Source: an uncultured Sphingorhabdus sp. (GTDB lineage: Bacteria > Pseudomonadota > Alphaproteobacteria > Sphingomonadales > Sphingomonadaceae). From it: 15,158 nt of DNA. The first letter of the stretch is position 1. Each line of letters opens with the position of its first letter. The notes below the pieces were generated by a model that worked only from the letters and a program-made list of their open reading frames with translations, had not been told where the DNA came from and made no database searches. The stretch covers positions 1-15,158 of the forward strand of contig CALMYW010000187.1 in NCBI GenBank assembly GCA_937873665.1. The letters run 5' to 3'. Below are positions 6,682-13,232 of the stretch, piece by piece. Position numbers and translations under genes: made by a program.

Positions 6682-8472
6682 TCAATAGACATCGCGCTGG
6701 TAGCGGTGGTCGGCCTGAAGCGAACGGATATAATCTTCGGCCGCCTCGCGCCCGATGTGCGCCTCACACGCCACGACGTCGATCAGCGCCGCGTGAACAT
6801 CTGGCGCAAGATGGGCAGCATCGCCGCAGACATAGACGTGCGCACCGTCCTCCAGCCAGGCAAACAGGTCGCGCGCCTGTTCCTTCATGCGATGCTGGAC
6901 GTAGACCTTGTCACTCCGGTCGCGCGAAAACGCGACGTCCATCCGGCCCAGCGTTCCGTCCTTCAGCCACGCCTGCCATTCGCTTTGGTAAAGGAAGTCG
7001 GTGCGAAAATTGCGCTCGCCAAAGAACAGCCAGTTCTTGCCGCCGGCGCCGTGCGCCTCGCGCTCCTGCATGAAAGCGCGGTAAGGCGCGACGCCAGTTC
7101 CCGCGCCGATCATCACGATGGGCACATCGCCGTCCGGAAGACGGAAATGGGGGTTGGCCTGAACATAGACCGGCAGCACCGCGTCAGGTGCGGCGCGGTC
7201 CGCCAGCAGGCCGGATGCCACCCCGCTGCGCGCCTCCCCGTGCAGCGCATAGCGCACCGGCGCGACCGTAAGGTGCGCCTCGTCCGGCGCGGCGGCCAGG
7301 CTCGATGCGATTGAATAGAGCCGGGGCTGCAACGGGCGCAGCGCCGAAACGAAGCTTTGCGGCATCACCCCTGCCACCGGAAAGCGGCGGACGATATCGA
7401 CGATGTGGTGCGTGCGCAGGAAGACTGAGCGCTCGCCCGAACGGTCCTCTTCGCGCAACTGCTTCAAGGCGCTACTGTCGCTCAACATGGCCCAGTAGTC
7501 GAGGAACCGGGGCGTTGTGAGCGTGATCTCGAAGCGGTGAGTCAGCGCCTCGCCAAGGGTGGCCTGCCGCCCTTTGATTTCAAACGCGGCGTCGGGCGAA
7601 AGCGCGAGTGCATCGAGCAGGTCCGCCACCACCCCTGGATCGTTCGAGGCCGCGATTCCCAGCGCATCGCCCGGCTGATAGGTCAGGCCCGATCCCGCCA
7701 GCGAGAATTCGACATGGCGGGTTTCCTTGCTCGACCCCCGGCCAACGATGGCGATGTTCTCGATGATCGCGGCCGGAAACGGATTGCGCTTGTCGTGGAC
7801 TGTCGCCGGCACGGTTTCGCCTGTCGCTGCAGCTACCGATACGGGCGTGGCGGCCGCTTCACTGGCGAGGTGTTCAACGACAGCTGTCGTCCACGCCGCA
7901 GCTGCATCGTCATAGTCGATATCGCAATCGACCCTCTCAAGCAGACGTTTGGCGCCGAGTTCCTCGAGCCGGCGATCGAGCCGCTTGCCGGCTTCGCAGA
8001 AGTATTCGTAGGTGGAATCGCCGAGAGCCAGGACGGCAAAGCGCAGGTTTTCCAGCCGGGGCGCCTTGCGCCCTTCAACGAATTCGAAAAAGCCGGTTGC
8101 CGGTTGCGGCGGATCACCTTCGCCATAGGTGCTGACCACGATCAGCAGGTCTTCTTCTTGCGCCAATTGCCGCATCTTGTAATCGGCCATGTCCGCCACC
8201 GTTGCGGCCATCCCTCTGTCCCGGGCCGTCGTCTCCAGTGCGCAGGCGAGTTCGGCCGCGTTGCCGGTTTCGCTGCCATAGAGAATGGTCAGGCGCCGCG
8301 CCCCTGTCGCAGGCGTTGCGGCAGGCTGGCCAGCAGGAAAGCCTTGAGCCAGCCCGGCAAAATATCCGCTGAGCCACAGGGCCTGCGCGGGCACGAGGCC
8401 CTTGCCCAGATCTTGCACCAATTGCCATTGTGACGGTGCCAAGGCTGACCCCGGCACAACATTCGCCGCCAT
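6682..8472 (-). CDS. cysJ: Assimilatory sulfite reductase, NADPH flavoprotein alpha subunit
   Basis: The 596-aa product is collinear with E. coli CysJ (599 aa). The flavodoxin domain has LYGSETGNAAELA (about 64-76), VSTYGEGDPP (113-122) and LGDSTYEYFC (150-159). The FAD domain has RLYSIASS (384-391) and GVASGLLAD (417-425). The NADPH domain has MIGAGTGVAPYRAFMQ (454-469), FFGERN (483-488), FSRD and YVCGD (C549), ending in DVY as expected. It passes electrons from NADPH through FAD and FMN to CysI. In E. coli it also supplies the Moco-dependent YiiM/YcbX reaction. It is the first gene of cysJ-cysI-metB. A 144-nt noncoding region with a candidate operator lies upstream. Confidence 0.95.
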   Translation of the reverse strand: MAANVVPGSALAPSQWQLVQDLGKGLVPAQALWLSGYFAGLAQGFPAGQPAATPATGARRLTILYGSETGNAAELACALETTARDRGMAATVADMADYKMRQLAQEEDLLIVVSTYGEGDPPQPATGFFEFVEGRKAPRLENLRFAVLALGDSTYEYFCEAGKRLDRRLEELGAKRLLERVDCDIDYDDAAAAWTTAVVEHLASEAAATPVSVAAATGETVPATVHDKRNPFPAAIIENIAIVGRGSSKETRHVEFSLAGSGLTYQPGDALGIAASNDPGVVADLLDALALSPDAAFEIKGRQATLGEALTHRFEITLTTPRFLDYWAMLSDSSALKQLREEDRSGERSVFLRTHHIVDIVRRFPVAGVMPQSFVSALRPLQPRLYSIASSLAAAPDEAHLTVAPVRYALHGEARSGVASGLLADRAAPDAVLPVYVQANPHFRLPDGDVPIVMIGAGTGVAPYRAFMQEREAHGAGGKNWLFFGERNFRTDFLYQSEWQAWLKDGTLGRMDVAFSRDRSDKVYVQHRMKEQARDLFAWLEDGAHVYVCGDAAHLAPDVHAALIDVVACEAHIGREAAEDYIRSLQADHRYQRDVY

Positions 8473-8568
8473 CTGTTACGTTCCTCGAAACGGCCTCCAG
8501 ATGCATCGCCGGAATTGGGGCGCTGTCGGGTCGTTGCCGTGTCGGAGAACATGTCCGGCAGTTGATGA

Positions 8569-8591
8569 AATAACACAAACGAATGTTATTG
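8569..8591 (-). promoter_or_regulatory. Candidate operator in the cysJ promoter region
   Basis: Two overlapping signals are present. Plus-strand 8569-8590 reads AATAACA-N8-TGTTATT, a perfect 7-bp inverted repeat. On the minus strand, 8591 to 8576 reads CAATAACATTCGTTTG, which matches CAATATCATTCGTTTG upstream of the peroxiredoxin gene at 15 of 16 positions. The site begins about 104 nt before the cysJ start. GC-poor inverted repeats at this distance are typical of LysR-type activator sites, and sulfite reductase genes are commonly LysR (CysB/Cbl) controlled. Binding by the LysR protein encoded nearby is inferred. Confidence 0.55.
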
Positions 8592-8616
8592 GTTATTCAA
8601 CACGCAAAAATTGCAC

Positions 8617-9096
8617 TCAACTGCCCGAGCTGTGGAAGGCGTTGGCGATATCGATGTTCGTCCGGTGCCCGGCGACCATCGCATTCAAATCGGCATGAAG
8701 TGCATCGTCGCGCACCCTCGGCAGCAATTCTACCAGCTTGCGCACAACCCAGCCCTGTCCGCGATTGAGAAACGCCAGACGCTCCAGCGGATCGGCGATG
8801 GCGAGGGCTTTTTCGCGGAACGCTCCGGTCGCGGCGGACGGCGTTCCGCCAAGGCGGCGAATCTGCCGATCGAGCATTTCGCACCAGTGCGCTTCGTCTT
8901 CCCGGACTTGCCGCATCAGGGCGGCATAGTCGTCCGCCACCGCCTTGGTGCTGGCGAGTGCAACCTTCGCCCCGGCACGTTCGGCTTCAAGCAACTCGTT
9001 GAGCACCAACAGCAATTCGTTGCGACCGGCATAGCCAATGTAGACGTCGTCCGCTTCGGCGGCGCCACAGGGAGGTGAGGAGGGCTGGTTGGTCAT
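8617..9096 (-). CDS. Ferritin-like four-helix protein (DUF6306 type)
   Basis: The product is 159 aa and mostly helical, with no signal or membrane segment. ELLLVLNELLEAERAGAKVAL (about 27-47) followed by QVREDEAHWCEML (about 63-75) resembles the ferritin/rubrerythrin pattern, in which a glutamate-rich helix is followed by an ExxxH carboxylate-histidine site. A third helical block, NRGQGWVVRKLVELLPRV, lies at about 111-128. The match to DUF6306 is from memory. Metal binding is plausible because E35, E39, E66/E68 and H70 are suitably placed, but unproven. Its start overlaps the LysR stop by four bases (ATGA), so it is cotranslated with that regulator. It may handle iron or peroxide stress, in keeping with the divergent operon. 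Confidence 0.72.
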   Translation of the reverse strand: MTNQPSSPPCGAAEADDVYIGYAGRNELLLVLNELLEAERAGAKVALASTKAVADDYAALMRQVREDEAHWCEMLDRQIRRLGGTPSAATGAFREKALAIADPLERLAFLNRGQGWVVRKLVELLPRVRDDALHADLNAMVAGHRTNIDIANAFHSSGS

Positions 9097-9941
9097 GTCG
9101 CAATCTCCGCCGCTGCGCGCAGACCCGCGCGTATCCGATCCATCACGCCCGCATCGGCCTTGGTCGAATGGACGACATAGGCCGAATAGGAAAATTCCGG
9201 ACTACCCGGCACTAGTGCCAGTCGCCCCTCTTCCAGATAGGAACGGATGAAGCCTTTGCGGAAATAACCGCTCCCCCCGGTCGCGAGGATGTATTCGAGC
9301 GCCAGAGGACCATAACTGATCGAGACCACGGCGTTGGGCAGGTCGGGAAAGGCCGCCTGGTAGCTGGCGGCAAATTCCTCGCCCCAGTCGATCTGCACGT
9401 GATCCTCGGGCGCAAGCGGAGCGCTGGTCGGCGTTGTCCGGGCCAGCACCAGCTTTTCCTCGAACAGGAGTTCGGCAATCACACCGGGCCGGCTCGGCGC
9501 GGCATAGATCACGGCAACGTCGAGCGATCCATCCTGAACCTGTTCCATCAGGCGTTCCGAAGCGTCGATCTGCGTGCTGACAGCAATCTCCGGACACTCG
9601 CGCCGCATCCACAGCAACCAGTGCCTGAGCAGGGGGCTCCATAGACTGAGTTCCGCGCCGATGGTGACCACCGTTTCGCGCCCCGGAGGCAAGGCCACCG
9701 CCCGCTGCGCCCGGGCCCAGACCTGCACGAGAGTGGTGGCGAAACGCTGGAACTGCTCGCCAGCCGGTGTCAACCGAGCGCCGGCCTTGTTGCGGATGAA
9801 CACCGGTCGGTCGAGTTGATCCTCCAGCACGCGGATGCGGGCGCTGACTGCAGTTTGAGTGAGGTTCAGGTTTTCCGCAGCGCGGACGAAGCTTCCGGTC
9901 TTGACCACTTCCAGGAACGTCCGCGCGATTCCGATGTCCAT
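9093..9941 (-). CDS. LysR-type transcriptional regulator
   Basis: This is a 282-aa LysR family protein. The N-terminal winged helix covers residues about 3-60: ARTFLEVVKTGSFVRAAENL, then LTQTAVSARIRVLEDQL, then PVFIRNKAGARLTPAG. The effector domain follows from about 90. Only one cysteine (C116) is present, so an OxyR-style disulfide switch is not available. The start at 9939-9941 is chosen because the protein then begins MDIGIARTFLEVV, as usual for the family, with AAGGA upstream. A start at 9974 is possible but adds an atypical extension. It is divergent from the peroxiredoxin operon across 248 nt, and its stop overlaps the ferritin-like gene. The effector is unknown. Likely targets are the divergent operon, itself and perhaps cysJ. 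Confidence 0.9.
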   Translation of the reverse strand: MDIGIARTFLEVVKTGSFVRAAENLNLTQTAVSARIRVLEDQLDRPVFIRNKAGARLTPAGEQFQRFATTLVQVWARAQRAVALPPGRETVVTIGAELSLWSPLLRHWLLWMRRECPEIAVSTQIDASERLMEQVQDGSLDVAVIYAAPSRPGVIAELLFEEKLVLARTTPTSAPLAPEDHVQIDWGEEFAASYQAAFPDLPNAVVSISYGPLALEYILATGGSGYFRKGFIRSYLEEGRLALVPGSPEFSYSAYVVHSTKADAGVMDRIRAGLRAAAEIAT

Positions 9942-10104
9942 ACCGCAATATTCCTTATTTGAATTGCCATACAACTCATCATCTTGGATGTATTAGCCAG
10001 CGACGAGAAGCAAAAGCCCGTGGAGCGCTTGGCTGCGAGATGCACAGGCAGTCCGGACTAGATGCGCTTCTCCTCGAATCGGAGAGCGGTCATTCAAGCA
10101 TATT

Positions 10105-10125
10105 TATTGCTTTCAAACAACAATA
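10105..10125 (+). promoter_or_regulatory. LysR-box-like palindrome TATTG-N11-CAATA upstream of prx6
   Basis: Perfect 5-bp arms, TATTG (10105-10109) and CAATA (10121-10125), are separated by 11 nt. This is the shape of a LysR recognition site (an interrupted dyad with T-N11-A). It is centred about 75 nt before the peroxiredoxin start and lies between the divergent LysR gene and its presumed target. Binding is inferred from shape and position. Confidence 0.5.
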
Positions 10126-10136
10126 TCATTCGTTTG
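10121..10136 (+). promoter_or_regulatory. Copy of the 16-bp motif shared with the cysJ promoter
   Basis: CAATATCATTCGTTTG here matches the cysJ-upstream copy (8591 to 8576, minus strand) at 15 of 16 positions. Both copies have the same orientation relative to the downstream gene and similarly AT-rich flanks. The copy overlaps the right arm of the TATTG-N11-CAATA palindrome and ends 53 nt before the start codon. Confidence 0.55.
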
Positions 10137-10189
10137 CTTGCTGCATTTAGCGGTTCCACATCTCCGCAATCATTTAGACAGGAGCCTGT

Positions 10190-10831
10190 ATGACCATCCA
10201 GCTCGGGCAGGTTGCCCCCGATTTCGAACAGAACAGCACCCATGGGCCTATCCGCTTCCATGAATGGCTGGGGTCCAGTTGGGGGCTGCTTTTCAGTCAC
10301 CCGAAGAACTTCACGCCCGTGTGCACGACGGAGCTTGGCGAAGTGGCAAAGTTGCGACCCGAATGGGACAAGCGCAACGTCAAGCCGATCGGTCTGTCGG
10401 TGGACCCGGTGGAGGCGCACCACAAATGGGAAAAAGACATCGAGGAAACCCAAGGCGCTCGTCTCGACTTTCCGATGATCGCTGATCCCGATGGCCGGGT
10501 CGCCGCGCTTTACGACATGATCCACCCCGACTGCGATCCTGCAGTTACCGTGCGTTCCGTGTTCGTGATTGATCCGGCGAAAAAAGTGCGCCTGATTCTC
10601 ACCTATCCGCCCAGCACCGGCCGCAATTTTGCGGAGATCCTGCGCGCGATCGACAGCCTGCAGTTGACCGACGCACGCAGCATCGCCACCCCGGTCAACT
10701 GGACGCCCGGCGAGCCGGTGGTCATTTCGCCGAAGCTCTCCGACGACGAAGCCACGCGGCAATTCCCCCAAGGATACCGGACGCTCAAGCCCTATCTGCG
10801 AATTGTAGATCTCCAAGCGGGTCGACCATGA
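10190..10831 (+). CDS. 1-Cys peroxiredoxin (Prx6 type)
   Basis: The 213-aa product reduces H2O2, organic peroxides and peroxynitrite through one peroxidatic cysteine. The active site is NFTPVCTTE, with C45 as peroxidatic residue and T42 supporting it. The matching arginine is R122 in TVRSVFVID. The Prx6 C-terminal arm is present (DARSIATPVNWTPGEPVVISP, about 161-181, and the QGYRTLKPYLR ending). The length fits Prx6 (about 210-220) rather than two-Cys AhpC (about 187). A second cysteine (C115) is not in a resolving position. The reductant is unknown; the thioredoxin-fold proteins elsewhere in the window are possible partners. A strong ribosome site (AGGAG) precedes the ATG. The stop overlaps the carbonic anhydrase start by ATGA. 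It is the first gene of the stress operon. Confidence 0.93.
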   Translation: MTIQLGQVAPDFEQNSTHGPIRFHEWLGSSWGLLFSHPKNFTPVCTTELGEVAKLRPEWDKRNVKPIGLSVDPVEAHHKWEKDIEETQGARLDFPMIADPDGRVAALYDMIHPDCDPAVTVRSVFVIDPAKKVRLILTYPPSTGRNFAEILRAIDSLQLTDARSIATPVNWTPGEPVVISPKLSDDEATRQFPQGYRTLKPYLRIVDLQAGRP

Positions 10832-11502
10832 CCGCGGCGTCCGCCCCGGAGCATCCCGCTTCCGCCGAGGACGGCCAACTGGCAAGGCTGTTCGAGCGGA
10901 ACGCGAAATGGGCCGAGGGGAAGACAGATATCGATCCCGGCTTCTTTCAGCGTCTCGTCGATCAGCAGAAGCCGCGCTATTTCTGGATTGGCTGTTCCGA
11001 CAGCCGTGTTCCCGCGACCGAAATCGTCGATCTCGATCCGGGCGAAATGTTCGTGCACCGCAACGTGGCCAATCTGACCAAACCAGATGACCCGAACTTC
11101 CTTGCCGCGCTGCAGTTCGCGGTCGACGTCCTCAAGGTCGAGCACGTCATAGTCGTCGGCCACTACGGGTGCGGCGGGGTACATGCCGCAATGAATGGTG
11201 GAGTACCGGGCGCCATTTCCAGATGGCTCGAACCACTAGGCGCCCTGCACGCTCGCCTCCAGGCCGAACTCGGGGGGCAGTCGCTCATGCCCGACGAATT
11301 GTGTCGGCGGAATGTATCGGCCCAAGTCGACCTTCTCGCGGAGAACCCGATGATCCGTAAGGCTTGGGCAAGCGGTACCAAGATCAACCTCCACGGTTGG
11401 GTCTATTCGATTGCCGATGGGCTGCTGGAAGTGGTCGAGGCCCCCGTCGAACACTCCGCGGCACTTGGGGTGAACAGGGCCTCCCAAAGAGGATCGGGCT
11501 GA
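10828..11502 (+). CDS. Beta-class carbonic anhydrase
   Basis: The 224-aa product interconverts CO2 and bicarbonate. Zinc ligands are C56, H112 and C115 (GCSDSR and GHYGCGG), with the D58-R60 dyad that gates the zinc in this class. The order and spacing follow E. coli Can/CynT, including EMFVHRNVAN (about 73-82). No signal peptide is seen, so a cytosolic location is expected. Its ATG overlaps the peroxiredoxin stop by four nucleotides, and its TGA overlaps the next ATG by one. Translation is therefore coupled in both directions, and the gene belongs firmly to the peroxide/superoxide operon. Bicarbonate is known to accelerate reactions of some thiol peroxidases with H2O2 through peroxymonocarbonate, which could explain the pairing; this is inference. 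Confidence 0.94.
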   Translation: MTAASAPEHPASAEDGQLARLFERNAKWAEGKTDIDPGFFQRLVDQQKPRYFWIGCSDSRVPATEIVDLDPGEMFVHRNVANLTKPDDPNFLAALQFAVDVLKVEHVIVVGHYGCGGVHAAMNGGVPGAISRWLEPLGALHARLQAELGGQSLMPDELCRRNVSAQVDLLAENPMIRKAWASGTKINLHGWVYSIADGLLEVVEAPVEHSAALGVNRASQRGSG

Positions 11503-11933
11503 TGGCCGAGCGTCTGCCACAGCTCGACCCTGATCGCCGTGAAGTGGCCCTGATGTCGCGCGCCATCAAGGCATGCATGCTCGCCACCGCCGCCTCGCGC
11601 GGTCTGGACGCAACCATTTGCGCGGCTGCTTTTCCGTCTCTGGCGGAGATGGAGGAACTGGAGCCGGGCATCTGGAGAGGTAGCAATGGCGAACGGGTTC
11701 GAGCCTTGCGCTACAGCCGCATCTGGAAGGCTGCGGCGACGCTGGTGCCCGCTGGCTGCTGGATCGAACACGATTGCGACGATGTCGTCGTATGCGGACC
11801 AGACGGAGAGGCGCGCGGGACGCACGACATATTTCCCATCGCTCTGTGCCTGGCTGCGATGCGCGCCCGCGTGATCGCACACGAACCACGAGCGCCACAT
11901 CAAGATTTACCGCAGGAGCAATTCAATGTCTGA
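11502..11933 (+). CDS. Hypothetical protein (143 aa) between carbonic anhydrase and SOD
   Basis: I do not recognise this protein. With the ATG at 11502-11504 it has 143 residues. It starts MAERLPQLDPDRRE, then has a helical, alanine-rich part with MSRAIKACMLATAASRGLD, then a mixed part with ELEPGIWRGSNGERVRALRYSRIWKAAATLVPAG (about 53-86) and CWIEHDCDDVVVCGPDG (about 87-103). Five cysteines are present (about C25, C40, C87, C93, C99), of which CWIEHDC and VVVC could form a redox or metal site. No transmembrane helix or signal peptide is convincing. The start is chosen from the TGATG overlap with the upstream stop. An earlier in-frame start at 11364 would lie inside the carbonic anhydrase gene. 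The end overlaps the SOD gene by 8 nt. The overlaps at both ends make it a real gene of this operon. Confidence 0.72.
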   Translation: MAERLPQLDPDRREVALMSRAIKACMLATAASRGLDATICAAAFPSLAEMEELEPGIWRGSNGERVRALRYSRIWKAAATLVPAGCWIEHDCDDVVVCGPDGEARGTHDIFPIALCLAAMRARVIAHEPRAPHQDLPQEQFNV

Positions 11934-12585
11934 CCAAACCGTCCATACAGCTTTTGAACTTCCCGCACTGCCTTACGGCCTGCAGGACCTTGAGCCTCAT
12001 CTCGGTGAGGAGACATTGAAAGTTCATCACGGGCGCCATCACGCCAAATACGTCGAGAACCTGAACCGCCTCCTGGCCGGGCAGGATCTGGCTGGGGTAA
12101 GCCTTGAAGGTGTGCTTCGAAGGGCGAGCGAGTCAAACCAGACTGCCCTGTTCAATAACGCCGCCCAGACGTGGAACCACGCCTTCTTCTGGGAGAGCAT
12201 GTCGGCGCGAAGCTCGGTACCAGATGGCCAGCTTGCCCAAGCGTGTCTGGGCAGATTCGGCAGCCTGAACAATCTGCGGGAGCAGTTTATTTCCGAAGGC
12301 GTCGGACATTTCGGATCCGGCTGGGTCTGGCTCGTGGCCAGGAGCGGTGCGCTCGAGGTTCTGTCGACACATGATGCGGCCACGCCGATCACAGCTGACG
12401 GGACTGTTGCACTGCTGACATGCGATGTCTGGGAACACGCCTATTACATCGACTATCGCCAGGACCGCGCCAAATGGCTGGCTACCTGGTGGGACAACTT
12501 AGCCAATTGGCGTTTCGCCGAGCGACAATACGCCGCAGCCCTGGGCCAGGAAGACGAATGGCGATTTGCCTCGACCATCCAATGA
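11926..12585 (+). CDS. sodB: Superoxide dismutase, iron type (SodB family)
   Basis: The 219-aa product converts superoxide to O2 and H2O2. Metal ligands are H34 (VHHGRHH), H85 (NHAFFW), D167 and H171 (DVWEHAYYIDYR). The segment FNNAAQTWNHAFFW, with glutamine Q81 in AAQ, is characteristic of Fe-SOD rather than Mn-SOD. It is slightly longer than E. coli SodB (193), mainly through short N- and C-terminal extensions. It is probably cytosolic. AGGAG precedes the start, which overlaps the upstream 143-aa gene by 8 nt. In the same operon the peroxiredoxin would remove the H2O2 that SOD makes. Confidence 0.93.
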   Translation: MSDQTVHTAFELPALPYGLQDLEPHLGEETLKVHHGRHHAKYVENLNRLLAGQDLAGVSLEGVLRRASESNQTALFNNAAQTWNHAFFWESMSARSSVPDGQLAQACLGRFGSLNNLREQFISEGVGHFGSGWVWLVARSGALEVLSTHDAATPITADGTVALLTCDVWEHAYYIDYRQDRAKWLATWWDNLANWRFAERQYAAALGQEDEWRFASTIQ

Positions 12586-12609
12586 AGCGACACCGAAAGG
12601 AGCAAGATT

Positions 12610-12855
12610 ATGCTGGTTGATATTTTTTCCGGCCGAGATAGACAGTCGGCCCTTAGCAAGGGAAGTTTTCACTTCTCCGCACTTCCCTCCCACGGCGAAC
12701 AGCTCGAACTGGCCGGTGAGCGCTTCACCGTTGCCGATGCTTGGCACAGACCCGACATTTGCTATCGTGGCGCCAAGTTCGCGATTCTGGTAACCGATGC
12801 CATCGAACCAGCTCAGCACCTAGCTCGGCCGGATATAGCCGACGCGTTTGGCTGA
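12610..12855 (+). CDS. Small hypothetical protein (81 aa) at the end of the stress operon
   Basis: I do not recognise it. It is soluble, mixed in composition, with no membrane segment and one cysteine (C51 in RPDICYRGAKFAILV). It has a good ribosome site (AAAGGAG) and starts 24 nt after the sodB stop in the same direction, so it is probably cotranscribed. The C-terminal part, TDAIEPAQHLARPDIADAFG, may be a helix. Coding status rests on the ribosome site, position and absence of a better frame. Confidence 0.6.
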   Translation: MLVDIFSGRDRQSALSKGSFHFSALPSHGEQLELAGERFTVADAWHRPDICYRGAKFAILVTDAIEPAQHLARPDIADAFG

Positions 12856-12887
12856 ACGCCGTAACCGGAAGACCTCCATCGTCGTAA

Positions 12888-13185
12888 GATGACTCCGGCC
12901 GTGATGCGCTGCATCCTGCGAGCATGCAGTCTCGCGCAGCCATGTTGCATTTCCGTTCTCATGCAGGCCAGTGGCGCGGATCGGACGGTCGAACTCGTCT
13001 ATCCGCGTGATGCCGATATTTCCGCCGGGCGGGTGTCCATTCTCACGCCGGTCGGAGCAGGCGTGATCGGACTGCGCACCGGGCAGTCAATCCTATGGCC
13101 GGATCGGGATGGCCGCGAGCGAAAGCTGACCATCGTCAAGGTACTGCAGAACAGAAAAAGCCCGCAGCCTGACAGCGCGGCCTAA
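12888..13185 (+). pseudogene. Remnant of an Rnk / GreA C-terminal-domain protein, frameshifted
   Basis: The downstream part (about 12966-13182) encodes an almost complete Rnk-type C-terminal domain: RTVELVYPRDADISAG, then RVSILTPVGAGVIGLRTGQS, then ILWPDRDGRERKLTIV. The expected residues just upstream are found in a different frame. MQSRAAMLHFRSHAG, starting at 12924, resembles the family segment with FRS before the ELVYP strand. A net shift of one base near 12960-12970 would join the two. The usual N-terminal coiled-coil half is absent. Upstream of 12924 that frame has a stop at 12885-12887, and only about 30 nt separate it from the preceding gene. A 98-aa open frame from 12889 exists, but its first 30 residues do not look like protein. 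Intact relatives bind RNA polymerase or act as nucleoside diphosphate kinase regulators. Confidence 0.58.
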
Positions 13186-13232
13186 CGTCACCATGCGGTT
13201 GCATCGCAGACCCGCTTGCCCCATTTTAGGGT

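Larger units (their letters stand above)
9942..10189. other. Divergent intergenic region between the LysR gene and prx6
   Basis: These 248 nt contain no credible gene. The part nearest the LysR gene is AT-rich and has a weak inverted repeat ATTC-N7-GAAT (9950-9964), possibly an autoregulatory site. The middle holds a 10-bp palindrome AGTCCGGACT (10050-10059) and a small hairpin TCTCC-N7-GGAGA (10069-10085). The part nearest prx6 (10092-10145) is strongly AT-rich and carries the candidate LysR box. I could not assign a convincing -35/-10 pair. Confidence 0.6.

Noticed and set aside
7537..8433. A 298-codon plus-strand open frame opposite cysJ
   Set aside because: CysJ is complete and collinear on the other strand. 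This frame looks like a composition artefact.
9946..9966. A possible third copy of the 16-bp motif before the LysR gene (CAATATTCCTTATTTG)
   Set aside because: Only about 11 of 16 positions match, and the region is AT-rich, so it is too weak to call the same operator.
9959..10150. A 63-codon open frame in the LysR/prx6 intergenic region
   Set aside because: It has no ribosome site, unusual composition, and overlaps the likely operator and promoter. Treated as noncoding.
12725..12943. A 72-codon minus-strand open frame opposite the 81-aa gene
   Set aside because: The plus-strand gene has a good ribosome site and follows the operon direction. This frame has neither.
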